Source: Enterobacter cloacae (lineage in GTDB: Bacteria > Pseudomonadota > Gammaproteobacteria > Enterobacterales > Enterobacteriaceae). From it: a DNA stretch of 64,000 bases. Each line of letters starts with the position of its first letter. The first letter of the stretch is position 1. This document shows positions 1-8,863 of the stretch, piece by piece. A program made the position numbers and the translations under genes. The DNA lies in the NCBI RefSeq assembly GCF_013375935.1, contig NZ_CP056117.1:310001-374000 (forward strand). Direction: 5' to 3'. A model generated the notes under the pieces. The model ran no database searches. It was not told the origin of the DNA and saw nothing but the letters and a program-made list of their open reading frames with translations.

Positions 1-1110
1 GGCGCGCAGGCAGTCGCCCTGCGGCACGCAGAAGCTGATGCTGTATTCGGAAGAGGACTGGGTGATCAGCACGACGGAAATGCCGTTGCGGGACATGGCG
101 GCAAACACGCGGGCTGCCATGCCGACCATGCCCTTCATCCCGGGGCCGGAGACGCTGAACATCGCCATATTGTTCAGGTTAGAAATGCCTTTCACCGGCA
201 GGCCATCTTCATCCGAGCTGGCGCCAATCAGCGTGCCCGGCGCCTGCGGGTTACCGGTATTTTTAATCAGGCAAGGGATCTGGAACTGGGCAATCGGAGA
301 GATGGTACGCGGGTGAAGCACTTTAGCGCCGAAGTAAGAAAGCTCCATCGCTTCCTGATACGACATCGACTTCAGCAGCCTGGCGTCCGGCACCTGACGC
401 GGGTCACAGGTATAAACGCCGTCGACGTCGGTCCAGATCTCACAGCAGTCTGCGCGTAAGCAGGCCGCCAGTACGGCAGCAGAGTAATCGGAGCCGTTAC
501 GGCCCAGCACCACCAGCTCGCCCTTCTCGTTTCCGGCGGTGAAGCCCGCCATCAGGATCATATGGTCAGACGGAATTTTGCTCGCGACAATGCGGCGAGT
601 CGACTCGGCAATGTCGACGGTGGATTCGAGGTAGTGGCCGACCGCCAGCAGTTTTTCAACGGGATCGATTACGGTCACGCCGTGTCCGCGCGCTTCCAGC
701 ACGCCCGCCATAATGGCGATAGAGAGTTTTTCACCCCGGCAGATCAGCGCCGCGTTGATGCTGTCCGGGCACTGGCCCAGCAGGCTGATACCGTGCAGGA
801 CGTGTTTGATCTGGGCAAATTCATGTTCAACGGTGGTTTTCAGCTGCGCCAGCGGGAAGCCTGGCTGAGCGTCTGCCAGCCCCTGCAGCAGTTCTGCAAA
901 AATACGCTCGGCGTCGCTGATGTTCGGAAGTGCACCCTGGCCACCGATGGTTTTTTCAATCATCGCCACCAGGTGGTTCGTGATTTTGGCCGGGGCAGAG
1001 AGCACGGTGGCAACCTGCCCCTGCCTGGCGTTACTTTCCAGGATATCGGCAACGCGCAGAAAACGCTCTGCATTTGCCACTGACGTACCGCCGAACTTCA
1101 ACACTCGCAT
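1..1110 (-). CDS. thrA: Bifunctional aspartokinase I / homoserine dehydrogenase I, N-terminal part
   Basis: Phosphorylates aspartate (N-terminal kinase) and reduces aspartate semialdehyde to homoserine (C-terminal domain), the entry steps of threonine synthesis. The frame is open for 370 codons from ATG at 1110 to the window edge, so only the kinase and the start of the regulatory region are present. It begins [13 protein letters not shown], with the KFGGTS nucleotide-binding motif at residues 5-10. Further in it reads [17 protein letters not shown] and [15 protein letters not shown], both typical of aspartokinases. The neighbouring leader peptide and attenuator show threonine/isoleucine control. 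No internal stop is seen. The homoserine dehydrogenase half, thrB and thrC should lie outside the window. Confidence 0.97.
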   Translation of the reverse strand, partial: MRVLKFGGTSVANAERFLRVADILESNARQGQVATVLSAPAKITNHLVAMIEKTIGGQGALPNISDAERIFAELLQGLADAQPGFPLAQLKTTVEHEFAQIKHVLHGISLLGQCPDSINAALICRGEKLSIAIMAGVLEARGHGVTVIDPVEKLLAVGHYLESTVDIAESTRRIVASKIPSDHMILMAGFTAGNEKGELVVLGRNGSDYSAAVLAACLRADCCEIWTDVDGVYTCDPRQVPDARLLKSMSYQEAMELSYFGAKVLHPRTISPIAQFQIPCLIKNTGNPQAPGTLIGASSDEDGLPVKGISNLNNMAMFSVSGPGMKGMVGMAARVFAAMSRNGISVVLITQSSSEYSISFCVPQGDCLRA

Positions 1111-1136
1111 GGGTTCTACCTCATTTCCTTTAGCCG

Positions 1137-1173
1137 AAAAAAAAGCCCGCACTGTTCAGGTGCGGGCTTTTTT
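1137..1173 (-). terminator. thr operon attenuator
   Basis: A GC-rich hairpin with stem AAGCCCGCAC/GTGCGGGCTT is followed on the minus strand by a run of T. It lies between the end of thrL and the start of thrA, as the E. coli threonine attenuator does. When charged tRNA-Thr and tRNA-Ile are plentiful, the leader is translated quickly and transcription stops here. Confidence 0.93.
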
Positions 1174-1191
1174 CTGTTTTTCCTGTACGCG

Positions 1192-1260
1192 TCAGCCCGC
1201 ATCGTTACCTGTGGTAATGATGATGGTTGTGGTAATGGTGGTGATGCTGATGCGTTTCAT
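1192..1260 (-). CDS. thrL: thr operon leader peptide
   Basis: This 22-residue peptide starts MKRISITTITTT and holds seven threonine and six isoleucine codons in 22, the signature of an amino-acid-sensing attenuation leader. It ends with TGA at 1192-1194, just upstream of the attenuator hairpin, and thrA follows. Ribosome stalling on the Thr/Ile codons would favour the antiterminator fold. The length is close to the 21 residues of E. coli ThrL. The run of three consecutive Ile codons differs slightly from E. coli as recalled. Confidence 0.95.
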   Translation of the reverse strand: MKRISITTITTTIIITTGNDAG

Positions 1261-1471
1261 GGATGTTGTGTACTCTGTCATTATTATCTGTCTGTGCTGT
1301 ATTCTTTTAGGGTTAAAGGATCGGGCACCTTAAGTCAATGAATTTTTAATTCGATCACAGTTTGGGACGTTCTCACGTCCCGCTGCGCGCAGATTTATTT
1401 TCATCGGAATAACCCAGATGCAACCCTAGACATCAGCACGATCGGCCATAATAAAAACCTATGACACTATT
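1261..1471 (-). promoter_or_regulatory. thr promoter region
   Basis: This is the intergenic stretch between lasT and thrL. On the minus strand a TTGACT hexamer (1333-1338) resembles a -35 element, followed by an AT-rich stretch before the thrL start. The -10 element is not clear by eye. An inverted repeat GGGACGT/ACGTCCC at 1364-1381 has no T run on the minus strand, so it is not called a terminator. Confidence 0.45.
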
Positions 1472-2158
1472 TTACTCGGCCAATTTTTTTTCAATATCAT
1501 GCAGCAATCGGTGCAACATTGCCGTGTCGCGCTGTTCAAGTCGGCCTAATCGCTGCTGCAGCCAGTCCACCAGTTTTTGATCGTCCGCTACGCCCAGCTG
1601 CCCAAGCAGGTTTTCCACGCGCGCGCGCAGCGCAGCCAGCTGGTTTTCATCCGTTGCCGTCACTGGCGGCTGAGAAATTTGTATTAAGGATGCCAATTGA
1701 TAGCAATAGACCATAACCGCCTGCCCGAGATTTAGCGACGGATAATCCGCCACCATTGGCGCGCCCGTCAGCACGTCAGCCAGCGCCAGCTCATCGTTGG
1801 TCAGCCCGGAATCTTCGCGGCCAAAAACCAGCGCCGCTTTCTCCAGCCACTGGCTTTTCTCGCTCAGCATCGGCACCAGCTCGGCGGGCGTGGCGTAGTA
1901 ATGAAACTTCGCCCGGCTGCGTGCGGTCGTGGCGACGGTAAAAGAAATATCGTGCAGCGCGTCGGCGAGCGTAGCGTAAGTGGTTATATTATCGAGAATA
2001 TCTCCCGAACCGTGCGCCACCCAGCGCGCGGCAGGCTCCAGATGCGCCGTGCTGTCCACAATACGCAAATCCGTAAAACCCATGGTCTTCATGGCGCGCG
2101 CCGCAGCGCCAATATTCTCGGCTCTTGCTGGCGCCACCAGCACAATCGACAGATGCAT
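1472..2158 (-). CDS. lasT: SPOUT-family tRNA/rRNA methyltransferase (YjtD/LasT)
   Basis: Putative RNA ribose methyltransferase of the SpoU/TrmJ group; the exact substrate of this subfamily is not established. The 228 residues match the usual length. The N-terminus MHLSIVLVAPARAENIGAAA is the SPOUT start motif. VFGREDSGLTNDEL (mid-protein) and SLNLGQAVMVYCYQL (about residues 142-156) form the knotted S-adenosylmethionine site with its conserved Arg, Glu, Asn and Gln. It sits between thrL and arcA as in E. coli and appears monocistronic. Confidence 0.9.
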   Translation of the reverse strand: MHLSIVLVAPARAENIGAAARAMKTMGFTDLRIVDSTAHLEPAARWVAHGSGDILDNITTYATLADALHDISFTVATTARSRAKFHYYATPAELVPMLSEKSQWLEKAALVFGREDSGLTNDELALADVLTGAPMVADYPSLNLGQAVMVYCYQLASLIQISQPPVTATDENQLAALRARVENLLGQLGVADDQKLVDWLQQRLGRLEQRDTAMLHRLLHDIEKKLAE

Positions 2159-2502
2159 TTATGCTCTCTTTTTAAGCAGTTAGCGGATAAAAATGTGATT
2201 CACTTCAACATATTACGCAGCACGAATTTACAAAATTGCAACACAAATCACCGAAATAGCGTTTCATAACAAATTAAAAACGCTACACTATTTTGTGACT
2301 GAACAATTAGTTAGAATGTTAACAGAACCTGATTATCCTTATGTTTTATAATGATAATGAGCCTGTGAATACTCATTCTCAATTGGATTCGTACCGTTTA
2401 TCAATTAATGTCCGCAACTAGTTGGTTTATTGAAAAATTGTGACAAAGGCTAGCATTCGGCTACGATGATTTCATCAAACTGTTAACGTGCTACAATTGA
2501 AC

Positions 2503-2516
2503 TTGATATATGTCAA
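2503..2516. promoter_or_regulatory. Candidate FNR site upstream of arcA
   Basis: TTGATATATGTCAA matches the FNR consensus TTGAT-N4-ATCAA in nine of ten positions. E. coli arcA is known to be activated by FNR when oxygen falls, from an upstream promoter. Position and symmetry fit that role; binding here is inferred. Confidence 0.6.
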
Positions 2517-2557
2517 CGAAGCGTAGTTTTATTGGGTGTCCGGTGTCACTTAGCCTG

Positions 2558-2698
2558 TTATGTTGCTGTTAAAATGGTTAGGATGACAGCCGTTTTTGAC
2601 ACTGTCGGGTCCTGAGGAAAAGTACCCACGACCAAGCTAATGATGTTGTTGACGTTGATGGAAAGTGCATCAAGAACGCAATTACGTACTTTAGTCAC
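2558..2698 (-). CDS. yjjY: Small uncharacterised protein YjjY
   Basis: A 46-residue ORF with a GTG start at 2698 begins MTKVRNCVLDALSINVNNII and ends with ILTAT. As I recall the K-12 sequence, YjjY is the same length and essentially identical. Its position between lasT and arcA is also the same. Function is unknown. The frame lies antisense to the probable arcA mRNA leader, so the conservation could reflect leader RNA structure rather than a translated protein. No strong ribosome site is visible. Annotated because of position and match; translation is uncertain. Confidence 0.5.
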   Translation of the reverse strand: MTKVRNCVLDALSINVNNIISLVVGTFPQDPTVSKTAVILTILTAT

Positions 2699-2793
2699 GT
2701 TAGGCCGATCATGTTAATTTGCGACATGCATCAGGCAGATCAGGGACTTTTGTACTTCCTGTTTCGATTTAGTTGGCAATTTAGGTAGCAAAC

Positions 2794-3510
2794 ATGCAGA
2801 CCCCGCACATTCTTATCGTTGAAGACGAGTTGGTAACACGCAACACGTTAAAGAGCATTTTCGAAGCAGAAGGCTACGATGTCTTTGAAGCGACCGATGG
2901 CGCAGAGATGCATCAAATCCTTTCTGAAAATGATATCAACCTGGTGATTATGGATATCAACCTGCCGGGCAAAAACGGCCTTCTTCTGGCGCGCGAGCTG
3001 CGTGAACAGGCGAACGTCGCGTTGATGTTCCTGACAGGCCGTGACAACGAGGTTGATAAAATTCTTGGTCTGGAAATCGGCGCGGATGACTACATCACCA
3101 AGCCGTTCAACCCTCGCGAGTTAACCATTCGTGCACGCAACCTGCTGTCCCGTACTATGAATCTGGGCACGGTCAGCGAAGAGCGTCGTAGCGTTGAAAG
3201 CTACAAGTTCAACGGCTGGGAACTTGATATCAATAGCCGTTCGCTGATTAGCCCGAACGGTGAGCAGTATAAACTGCCGCACAGTGAATTCCGCGCGATG
3301 CTGCATTTCTGCGAAAACCCGGGCAAAATTCAGTCCCGTGCAGAATTGCTGAAGAAAATGACCGGCCGTGAGCTGAAGCCACACGATCGTACCGTTGACG
3401 TGACCATCCGTCGTATTCGTAAGCATTTCGAATCTACGCCTGATACGCCGGAAATCATCGCCACTATCCATGGCGAAGGTTATCGTTTCTGCGGCGATCT
3501 TCAGGAGTAA
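2794..3510 (+). CDS. arcA: Aerobic respiration response regulator ArcA
   Basis: OmpR-family response regulator that, once phosphorylated by the sensor ArcB, represses aerobic metabolism under low oxygen. It is 238 residues, the same as E. coli. The receiver domain (about 1-120) has acidic residues near the N-terminus (VEDELV), the phosphorylated Asp54 in VIMDINLPG and a conserved Lys in ADDYITKPF. The winged helix (about 135-234) ends in the [11 protein letters not shown] signature. arcA is transcribed alone and ends at a strong two-way terminator shared with creA. Confidence 0.98.
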   Translation: MQTPHILIVEDELVTRNTLKSIFEAEGYDVFEATDGAEMHQILSENDINLVIMDINLPGKNGLLLARELREQANVALMFLTGRDNEVDKILGLEIGADDYITKPFNPRELTIRARNLLSRTMNLGTVSEERRSVESYKFNGWELDINSRSLISPNGEQYKLPHSEFRAMLHFCENPGKIQSRAELLKKMTGRELKPHDRTVDVTIRRIRKHFESTPDTPEIIATIHGEGYRFCGDLQE

Positions 3511-3528
3511 TCCGGCTCGTCACGCAGT

Positions 3529-3560
3529 AAAAAACGGCGCTTTTAGCGCCGTTTTTTTTA
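3529..3560. terminator. Bidirectional terminator between arcA and creA
   Basis: Stem AAACGGCGCT/AGCGCCGTTT is flanked by A on the left and a T run on the right, so it can stop transcription from both convergent genes. Confidence 0.92.
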
Positions 3561-4031
3561 TCAGTGCCACGGCATAATCGGCACCGCGCTAATCGCGTTT
3601 TTCGGTGAGCCTTCCACCACTTTGTCCGAGTAGGCCAGATAAGCCAGGGTGTTGCGTTTCGCGTCATAAAAACGCACCACCTGCAGCTTTTTGAACACCA
3701 GCGAGGTCCGTTTCTGGAACACGACGTCGCCCTGCGCTTTGCCGTTTTTGATTTTGTCGCTTAGCTCAACCGGACCAACCTGCTGGCAGGAAATGGCCGC
3801 GTCGGAAGTGTCTTCAGCCAGCCCCAGACCGCCCTTAATGCCGCCCGTTTTCGCCCGGCTGACATAGCAGGTGACGTTTTTCACGTCCGGATCGTCAAAC
3901 GCCTCCACCACAATTTTGTGGTCCGGCCCAAACATTTTAAACACGGTATCCACGGAGCCAATTTGCTCCGCCTGCGCCGCGCGCCCGGCCATCAAAGCCA
4001 GTGCCGCAAAGAGTAAAGCCTTGTATTTCAT
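3561..4031 (-). CDS. creA: CreA, DUF1131/CreA-family secreted protein
   Basis: Predicted exported protein of unknown biochemical role, 156 residues from [16 protein letters not shown]. An upstream in-frame ATG at 4046 would add MNGNN before the signal peptide and is less likely. The hydrophobic N-terminus ends AQA, a signal peptidase I site. Two cysteines (in VTCYVSRA and ISCQQVG) may pair in the periplasm. In E. coli creA leads the creABCD operon; here creB, creC and creD are absent and creA stands alone beside arcA. It is divergent from rob. Confidence 0.92.
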   Translation of the reverse strand: MKYKALLFAALALMAGRAAQAEQIGSVDTVFKMFGPDHKIVVEAFDDPDVKNVTCYVSRAKTGGIKGGLGLAEDTSDAAISCQQVGPVELSDKIKNGKAQGDVVFQKRTSLVFKKLQVVRFYDAKRNTLAYLAYSDKVVEGSPKNAISAVPIMPWH

Positions 4032-4245
4032 ATTGTTACCATTCATAAAAATTACGCTGAGCGATTATTCAACAGGTGAGGCAAAAATGTAGCAAGATCA
4101 CAGGATTAGAATATATTTGCGTATAAATCACCACAAAAAGCATTAATGCGCAAAAAAAACACTGAATGCTAAAACGTCAAAAAATGCTATTATCCGCTAA
4201 CCTGTAATCAGGCACCTGCAGCAGTTTTAAGGATGAGGATAGTAT

Positions 4246-5115
4246 ATGGATCAGGCTGGAATTATTCGCGACCTGCTCACCTGGCTGGAAGGTCATCTCG
4301 ACCAGCCTTTGTCACTGGATAATGTGGCGGCAAAAGCAGGCTATTCCAAGTGGCATCTGCAACGGATGTTCAAGGATGTCACCGGTCATGCTATCGGTGC
4401 CTATATTCGTGCCCGTCGTTTATCAAAATCTGCCGTCGCGCTGCGTCTGACCGCACGGCCGATTCTGGATATTGCCCTGCAATATCGCTTCGATTCGCAG
4501 CAAACCTTCACCCGCGCCTTTAAAAAACAGTTCTCGTTAACGCCGGCGCTCTATCGCCGCTCGCCCGACTGGAGCTCGTTTGGCATGCGTCCGCCGCTTC
4601 GTCTGGGCGAGTTTGCGATGCCAAAATATGAAATCGTCACCCTGCCGGAAACGCACCTGATCGGCACCACGCAGAGCTACGCCTGCTCTCTGGAGCAGAT
4701 CTCCGAGTTCCGTCATCAGATGCGGGTTCAGTTCTGGCGCGAATTTTTAAGCCACGCCCCGGCTATTCCGCCGATTCTGTATGGCCTGAACGAAACGCAC
4801 CCGAGTCAGGAAAAAGACGACGAGCAGGAGGTGTTTTACACCACCGCGCTCACCCCTGACATGGCAAATGGCTACATTCAGGGCGCTAAGCCTGTCGTGC
4901 TGGAAGGCGGCGAGTACGTCATGTTCTCCTACGAGGGCTTAGGTACGGGCGTTCAGGAGTTTATCCTGACCGTTTACGGGACCTGCATGCCAATGCTGAA
5001 TCTGAATCGCCGTAAAGGTCAGGACATTGAGCGCTACTATCCGGCGCAGGACGCTAAGCCGGAAGAAGGCCCTATCAATCTGCGGATGGAATTCCTTATC
5101 CCGGTACGGCGTTAA
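4246..5115 (+). CDS. rob: Right oriC-binding transcriptional activator Rob
   Basis: AraC/XylS-family activator of the mar/sox/rob regulon (efflux, redox and solvent tolerance). Its 289 residues equal E. coli Rob. The N-terminal DNA-binding domain (about 1-110) holds two helix-turn-helix motifs, the first in LDNVAAKAGYSKWHLQRMF and the second near LDIALQYRFDSQQTFTRAF. The C-terminal GyrI-like domain (about 120-289) is the ligand-sensing part. rob is divergent from creA, and its last four bases overlap the end of gpmB on the opposite strand. Confidence 0.97.
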   Translation: MDQAGIIRDLLTWLEGHLDQPLSLDNVAAKAGYSKWHLQRMFKDVTGHAIGAYIRARRLSKSAVALRLTARPILDIALQYRFDSQQTFTRAFKKQFSLTPALYRRSPDWSSFGMRPPLRLGEFAMPKYEIVTLPETHLIGTTQSYACSLEQISEFRHQMRVQFWREFLSHAPAIPPILYGLNETHPSQEKDDEQEVFYTTALTPDMANGYIQGAKPVVLEGGEYVMFSYEGLGTGVQEFILTVYGTCMPMLNLNRRKGQDIERYYPAQDAKPEEGPINLRMEFLIPVRR

Positions 5116-5759
5116 CGCTGCAATTCGTCCAGCGCAGGGGCATCGAGATGCGAAATGTCCCCTGCCATCTCAACCACCCAACCCGACGCAAGCCAGGCGC
5201 TTTCCTGATAGTCGATGCGGGAAATGGAGCAGTTGCGCAGTCGCAGTCGGCGTTCGGCATATGCCGGCAGCCCCAGAATAGTGCTCACCAGGCAACCCAG
5301 CGCGATGCCGTGACTCACCAGCAGCGGACGGCTACCTGCCGGAAGCTTCAGGCACTCGGCCAGCGCGGCATGCATGCGCACGCTCAGCTCCTGCATGGAC
5401 TCTCCCTCAGGGATACGCCCCTCTTCCGTACCGTTCACCAGCGCACGACGCCAGCCTTCTTCGGTTTCCGTCAGCGTATCGATAGGGCGTTTTTCCAGCA
5501 CGCCCATGTCCAGCTCGCGCAGGCGCGGCTCGAGAGTGACGTCGCAGCCGCAGGCATCAGCGATAATGCGTGCCGTCTGCTGCGTGCGGCCTAAATCACT
5601 GGAAATAATGTGAGTGATACCCAGCGTTCTGGCGCGTTCCGCCACCTGCCACGCCTGTTGCACCCCCTTCTCGGTGAGAGGACTGTCTGACTGGCCTTGA
5701 ATACGTCGCTCGGCGTTCCACTGCGTTTCACCGTGGCGAACAAGGTATACCTGTAACAT
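5112..5759 (-). CDS. gpmB: Histidine phosphatase family protein GpmB (YtjC)
   Basis: Histidine phosphatase superfamily member annotated as a phosphoglycerate mutase homologue, although many members are phosphatases. It has 215 residues. The catalytic RHG triplet is at residues 8-10 ([10 protein letters not shown]), so His9 is the phospho-acceptor. The second catalytic His is in [24 protein letters not shown] is the conserved phosphate-binding segment. The gene converges on rob with a four-base overlap and is divergent from yjjX. Confidence 0.93.
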   Translation of the reverse strand: MLQVYLVRHGETQWNAERRIQGQSDSPLTEKGVQQAWQVAERARTLGITHIISSDLGRTQQTARIIADACGCDVTLEPRLRELDMGVLEKRPIDTLTETEEGWRRALVNGTEEGRIPEGESMQELSVRMHAALAECLKLPAGSRPLLVSHGIALGCLVSTILGLPAYAERRLRLRNCSISRIDYQESAWLASGWVVEMAGDISHLDAPALDELQR

Positions 5760-5808
5760 GCTTTTTTTCCGTTATACTGCGATGAGTTTTTTTGAATCGA
5801 GCTTAATT

Positions 5809-6324
5809 ATGCACCATGTTGTCTCTGCTACCACCAATCCTGCCAAAATTCAGGCAATTCTAAGGGCATTTGAAGAGATCTTCGGCGAAGGATCCTGCCA
5901 TATTGACGCCATCGGCGTCGAGAGCGGCGTACCGGAACAGCCGTTTGGCAGCGAGGAAACGCGCGCTGGCGCACGAAATCGCGTGGCGAATGCCAAAGCC
6001 GCCGCACCAGGCGCTGACTTCTGGGTCGCGATTGAAGCGGGGATCGACGAAGGCGCAACCTTCAGCTGGGTTGTTATCGAAAGCCGCGAGCAGCGCGGTG
6101 AAGCGCGTTCAGCCACCCTGCCGCTGCCGGAAATCATTCTGAATAAAGTGCGCGAAGGTGAAGCGCTCGGGCCGGTGATGTCGCAGTACACCGGCATTGA
6201 CGAGATTGGCCGTAAAGAAGGGGCAATTGGCGTCTTCACCAAAGGCGTTTTGACCCGCTCAGGCGTGTATCACCAGGCGGTAGTTTTAGCGTTGAGCCCG
6301 TTTCATAACGCGATTTATCGCTGA
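5809..6324 (+). CDS. yjjX: Inosine/xanthosine triphosphatase YjjX
   Basis: House-cleaning NTPase that hydrolyses ITP and XTP so that deaminated purines stay out of nucleic acids. The start is ATG at 5809 ([18 protein letters not shown]), which gives 171 residues, close to the 170 of E. coli; an in-frame ATG at 5758 would add 17 residues the family lacks. [17 protein letters not shown] and [15 protein letters not shown] are family motifs. The 3' end overlaps trpR on the other strand by 10 bases. Confidence 0.93.
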   Translation: MHHVVSATTNPAKIQAILRAFEEIFGEGSCHIDAIGVESGVPEQPFGSEETRAGARNRVANAKAAAPGADFWVAIEAGIDEGATFSWVVIESREQRGEARSATLPLPEIILNKVREGEALGPVMSQYTGIDEIGRKEGAIGVFTKGVLTRSGVYHQAVVLALSPFHNAIYR

Positions 6325-6644
6325 GCGCCCAAGAGGATCTGCTCCAGCCACTGGCGCAGCTCAACCGGCGCAGATTTCAGGCTATTCGATCCGCGGGTGA
6401 TTGTCGCAATGCCCGCGCCTAGCTCGTTTTTCAGCTCGCGCTGGCTCATTTCGCCGCGCAGCAGCTCTTCAATAATGCGTACCCGCGTGCCCAGCGCTTC
6501 GCGTTCATCGGGCGTCAGCATAAGCTGTAATAGCGGTAGATGCAGATCCTTGTCATAAGACTGGCGGAGCAACTCCACAAAACGAAGCCACTCCTGATGA
6601 CGCTGTTCGGCCATTGCCGAGGAATACGGGGAATGCTGGGTCAT
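6315..6644 (-). CDS. trpR: Trp operon repressor TrpR
   Basis: Tryptophan-dependent repressor of trp, aroH and trpR itself. It has 109 residues from ATG at 6644 ([11 protein letters not shown]); the open frame extends to 6725 but would swallow the operator, so the shorter start is chosen. The helix-turn-helix [20 protein letters not shown] is unmistakable. slt lies immediately upstream in the same direction. The operator lies 15-33 bases upstream of the start, consistent with autoregulation. Confidence 0.97.
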   Translation of the reverse strand: MTQHSPYSSAMAEQRHQEWLRFVELLRQSYDKDLHLPLLQLMLTPDEREALGTRVRIIEELLRGEMSQRELKNELGAGIATITRGSNSLKSAPVELRQWLEQILLGAQR

Positions 6645-6659
6645 GTTATGCTGCCTCTT

Positions 6660-6677
6660 GTACTCATTAACGAGTAC
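6660..6677. promoter_or_regulatory. TrpR operator
   Basis: The 18-base near-palindrome GTACTCATTAACGAGTAC contains the GTACT...AGTAC half-sites of trp operators. It lies between slt and trpR just upstream of the trpR start. It is the expected autoregulatory site. Confidence 0.9.
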
Positions 6678-6699
6678 AGCATAACACAACCCGCGCCGA

Positions 6700-8637
6700 T
6701 CAGTAACGTCTCTGCCACTCGGCATCGCTCATCAGCGCATCTTTCTCCCCCATGAAGTGGCGATAGTAAGCGTCATAAGCCAGCACGTTCTTCACGTAGC
6801 CACGCGTTTCGGAGAACGGAATACTCTCGACGAACGCTACGGCGTCGATACGCCCTGCGCTGTTGCCAAGCCAGGTGCGCACGCGCCCCGGCCCCGCGTT
6901 GTAGGCCGCTGACGCGAAGATGCGGTTATTGCCAAACTGCTGATAGACGTACTGCAGGTAGCTGGTACCGATGTTGATGTTGGTCTCCAGATCCAGCAGC
7001 TGCGACGGGCTGCTGTAGCCTGGGATATTAAACATCTTCACCGTGTGCGTCGCGGTGCCCGGCATGATCTGCATCAGGCCGCTGGCGCCTACCGGAGAAC
7101 GGACTTTCGGGTTCCAGGCGCTCTCCTGACGGGCAATGGCCATCGCGTAGCTTTGCGGAATATCTTTGCCGCTGGTGTAGCGCTCAAAGAGATCGCTGTA
7201 AGCCAGCGGGAAACGCTCCTCAAGGTGATCCCACAGCTTGCCGGAGATCGTCGCCTGCACGCTCAGATCCCACCAGCGGTTATCGAACGCATAGCGGGCA
7301 AGCTGCGCTTTCTCGTCCGTGGTGCGGCTGGTGACCAGATTGGCCCACTCGCTGCGCGCGGTGTTATCCAGATTCCAGTACATCAGCTCGCGAACGCGCG
7401 CCATTTCCGCCCCCTGCGTCAGCGTCGGGTTCGCGGTGGCTGGCGCTTTGTCGATCTTAAGCGTGTACGTCTCGCCCAGACGCTGCGCCGCCGCCATCGG
7501 GTAGAATCCGCGCTGCTGCATCAGGGAGTGAAGGATATCTTTGGCTTCGTCTTCACGACCGCGCTCCAGCAGCAGATCCGCCTGCCAGTAGCGCCATTCG
7601 TCTTTCTCTTTGGCGTCCATCGGCAGGCGCGCCAGCCAGGTATTCAGGCCGCGGCGATCGCCCGTTCCCAGCGCCATACGCACGCGACGCTCGACCAGCG
7701 AGACAGAGTTTGAGCGCATGACCGCATCGTCACGCCAGCGGGCCTGCTCATCGGTGACGTCTGCTCCCATCAGTCGCCACACCACAATGTCGCGCAGCTC
7801 CTGGGTTTGATCGTCATTGAGCTGTTGGGCCTGCACCAGCTGCGGGATCATCAGCCGCGCGTTTTCCACATCATCACGCGCCACGCTGGCAAAGGCGACT
7901 GCCGCCATCTGCCGGGTAAAATCGGTCGCGCCAGTGGTGCGCGCAAACGTCAGGACGGTGTTCGGATCGTTTGCCAGGCCGATAACGGCAGAAGCAATGG
8001 TCTGATAATCCGCCGGCATTTGCCCCGCCAGCACGGTGACCAGCCGCGTGTTCCCGGCCTTCATAGCCAGGCGGATGCGTTCGAGGTAGGAGAGCGGATC
8101 CTGCTGCCCCGACGCGCGCCAGGCGCTGAAAAGCGGATCGCAGGCGTTGGGCTGGCTTTTGCCCGTCAGCCACAGCTCTTTTGCGCCGGCCCACGCTTCT
8201 TCCTGCTGGCCGGTAGCCCATTTCGCGTAATAGTAATTACACTGCGCTTCCGTCGCGCCCGGCTTGTCCGGGCTGAACGCCAGCAGGCCGCGCCAGTCTT
8301 CGCGACGGGCAAGCTCGTTCACGAACCGGGACTTCAGGGTGCGCGCAGGCGGCAGGGTCGGGTTCGCCTGAATGAAGTTGTTCACGGTGACGGTTGGTTG
8401 ATTCATCAGATCGTCAGTAATCTGGCGATACTCCAGATACGGATACAGCGGATAATCCTTCAACGTCGGCATCAGCGCCTGCACGGTATCCATCTGCCTG
8501 TTGTCCCATGCCTGCTTAATCTGGGCATAGCGGCTACGTTGTTCGTCCAGTGAATCGGCATGCACCGCCTGGCTTACCGCCATTACGCATACGCTGGCAG
8601 CCAGCAGACGCCAGACCACCCGTTTGGCTTTTTCCAC
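6700..8637 (-). CDS. slt: Soluble lytic murein transglycosylase Slt70
   Basis: Periplasmic exolytic transglycosylase that cleaves the MurNAc-GlcNAc bond to form 1,6-anhydromuropeptides. It has 645 residues, as in E. coli. A signal peptide ends in QAVHA. A long alpha-helical U- and L-domain follows. The C-terminal lysozyme-like domain carries the catalytic glutamate at about residue 505 in [11 protein letters not shown], then [11 protein letters not shown] and [10 protein letters not shown]. The stop codon lies close to the trpR control region, so slt and trpR probably share some readthrough. Confidence 0.97.
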   Translation of the reverse strand: MEKAKRVVWRLLAASVCVMAVSQAVHADSLDEQRSRYAQIKQAWDNRQMDTVQALMPTLKDYPLYPYLEYRQITDDLMNQPTVTVNNFIQANPTLPPARTLKSRFVNELARREDWRGLLAFSPDKPGATEAQCNYYYAKWATGQQEEAWAGAKELWLTGKSQPNACDPLFSAWRASGQQDPLSYLERIRLAMKAGNTRLVTVLAGQMPADYQTIASAVIGLANDPNTVLTFARTTGATDFTRQMAAVAFASVARDDVENARLMIPQLVQAQQLNDDQTQELRDIVVWRLMGADVTDEQARWRDDAVMRSNSVSLVERRVRMALGTGDRRGLNTWLARLPMDAKEKDEWRYWQADLLLERGREDEAKDILHSLMQQRGFYPMAAAQRLGETYTLKIDKAPATANPTLTQGAEMARVRELMYWNLDNTARSEWANLVTSRTTDEKAQLARYAFDNRWWDLSVQATISGKLWDHLEERFPLAYSDLFERYTSGKDIPQSYAMAIARQESAWNPKVRSPVGASGLMQIMPGTATHTVKMFNIPGYSSPSQLLDLETNINIGTSYLQYVYQQFGNNRIFASAAYNAGPGRVRTWLGNSAGRIDAVAFVESIPFSETRGYVKNVLAYDAYYRHFMGEKDALMSDAEWQRRY

Positions 8638-8863
8638 AAGCTCTTCCTCATTGTTTTTCGTTAGTTGCAGCGTCTTGCCACGTCAAAGTCACATCAACTT
8701 ATGCTAACCAGGCATCCCGCAACGCGCCACGTCATGGACACTTTTTTACCTTTCTTGCGCGTTTTAACACTCCCGACGTTCCTGGCTGGGATTAGGGCGT
8801 GAAAAAGGCTACACTTCGAGGCTGAAATTCATTCTCATCACGATAAAAGAGGCGAAGTCCAAC

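Larger units (their letters stand above)
2159..2793. other. Long lasT-arcA intergenic region, arcA leader
   Basis: About 635 bases separate the divergent lasT and arcA. The first 350 are AT-rich and probably carry the promoters of both genes, including a FNR-like site at 2503-2516. The part at about 2550-2700 is strikingly E. coli-like and encodes the small ORF yjjY on the opposite strand. arcA transcripts starting near the FNR-like site would have a leader of over 200 bases. The region is not described further because promoters cannot be fixed by eye. Confidence 0.6.

Noticed and set aside
1364..1381. Inverted repeat GGGACGT/ACGTCCC after lasT
   Set aside because: No T run on the lasT strand and a short stem; too weak for a terminator call.
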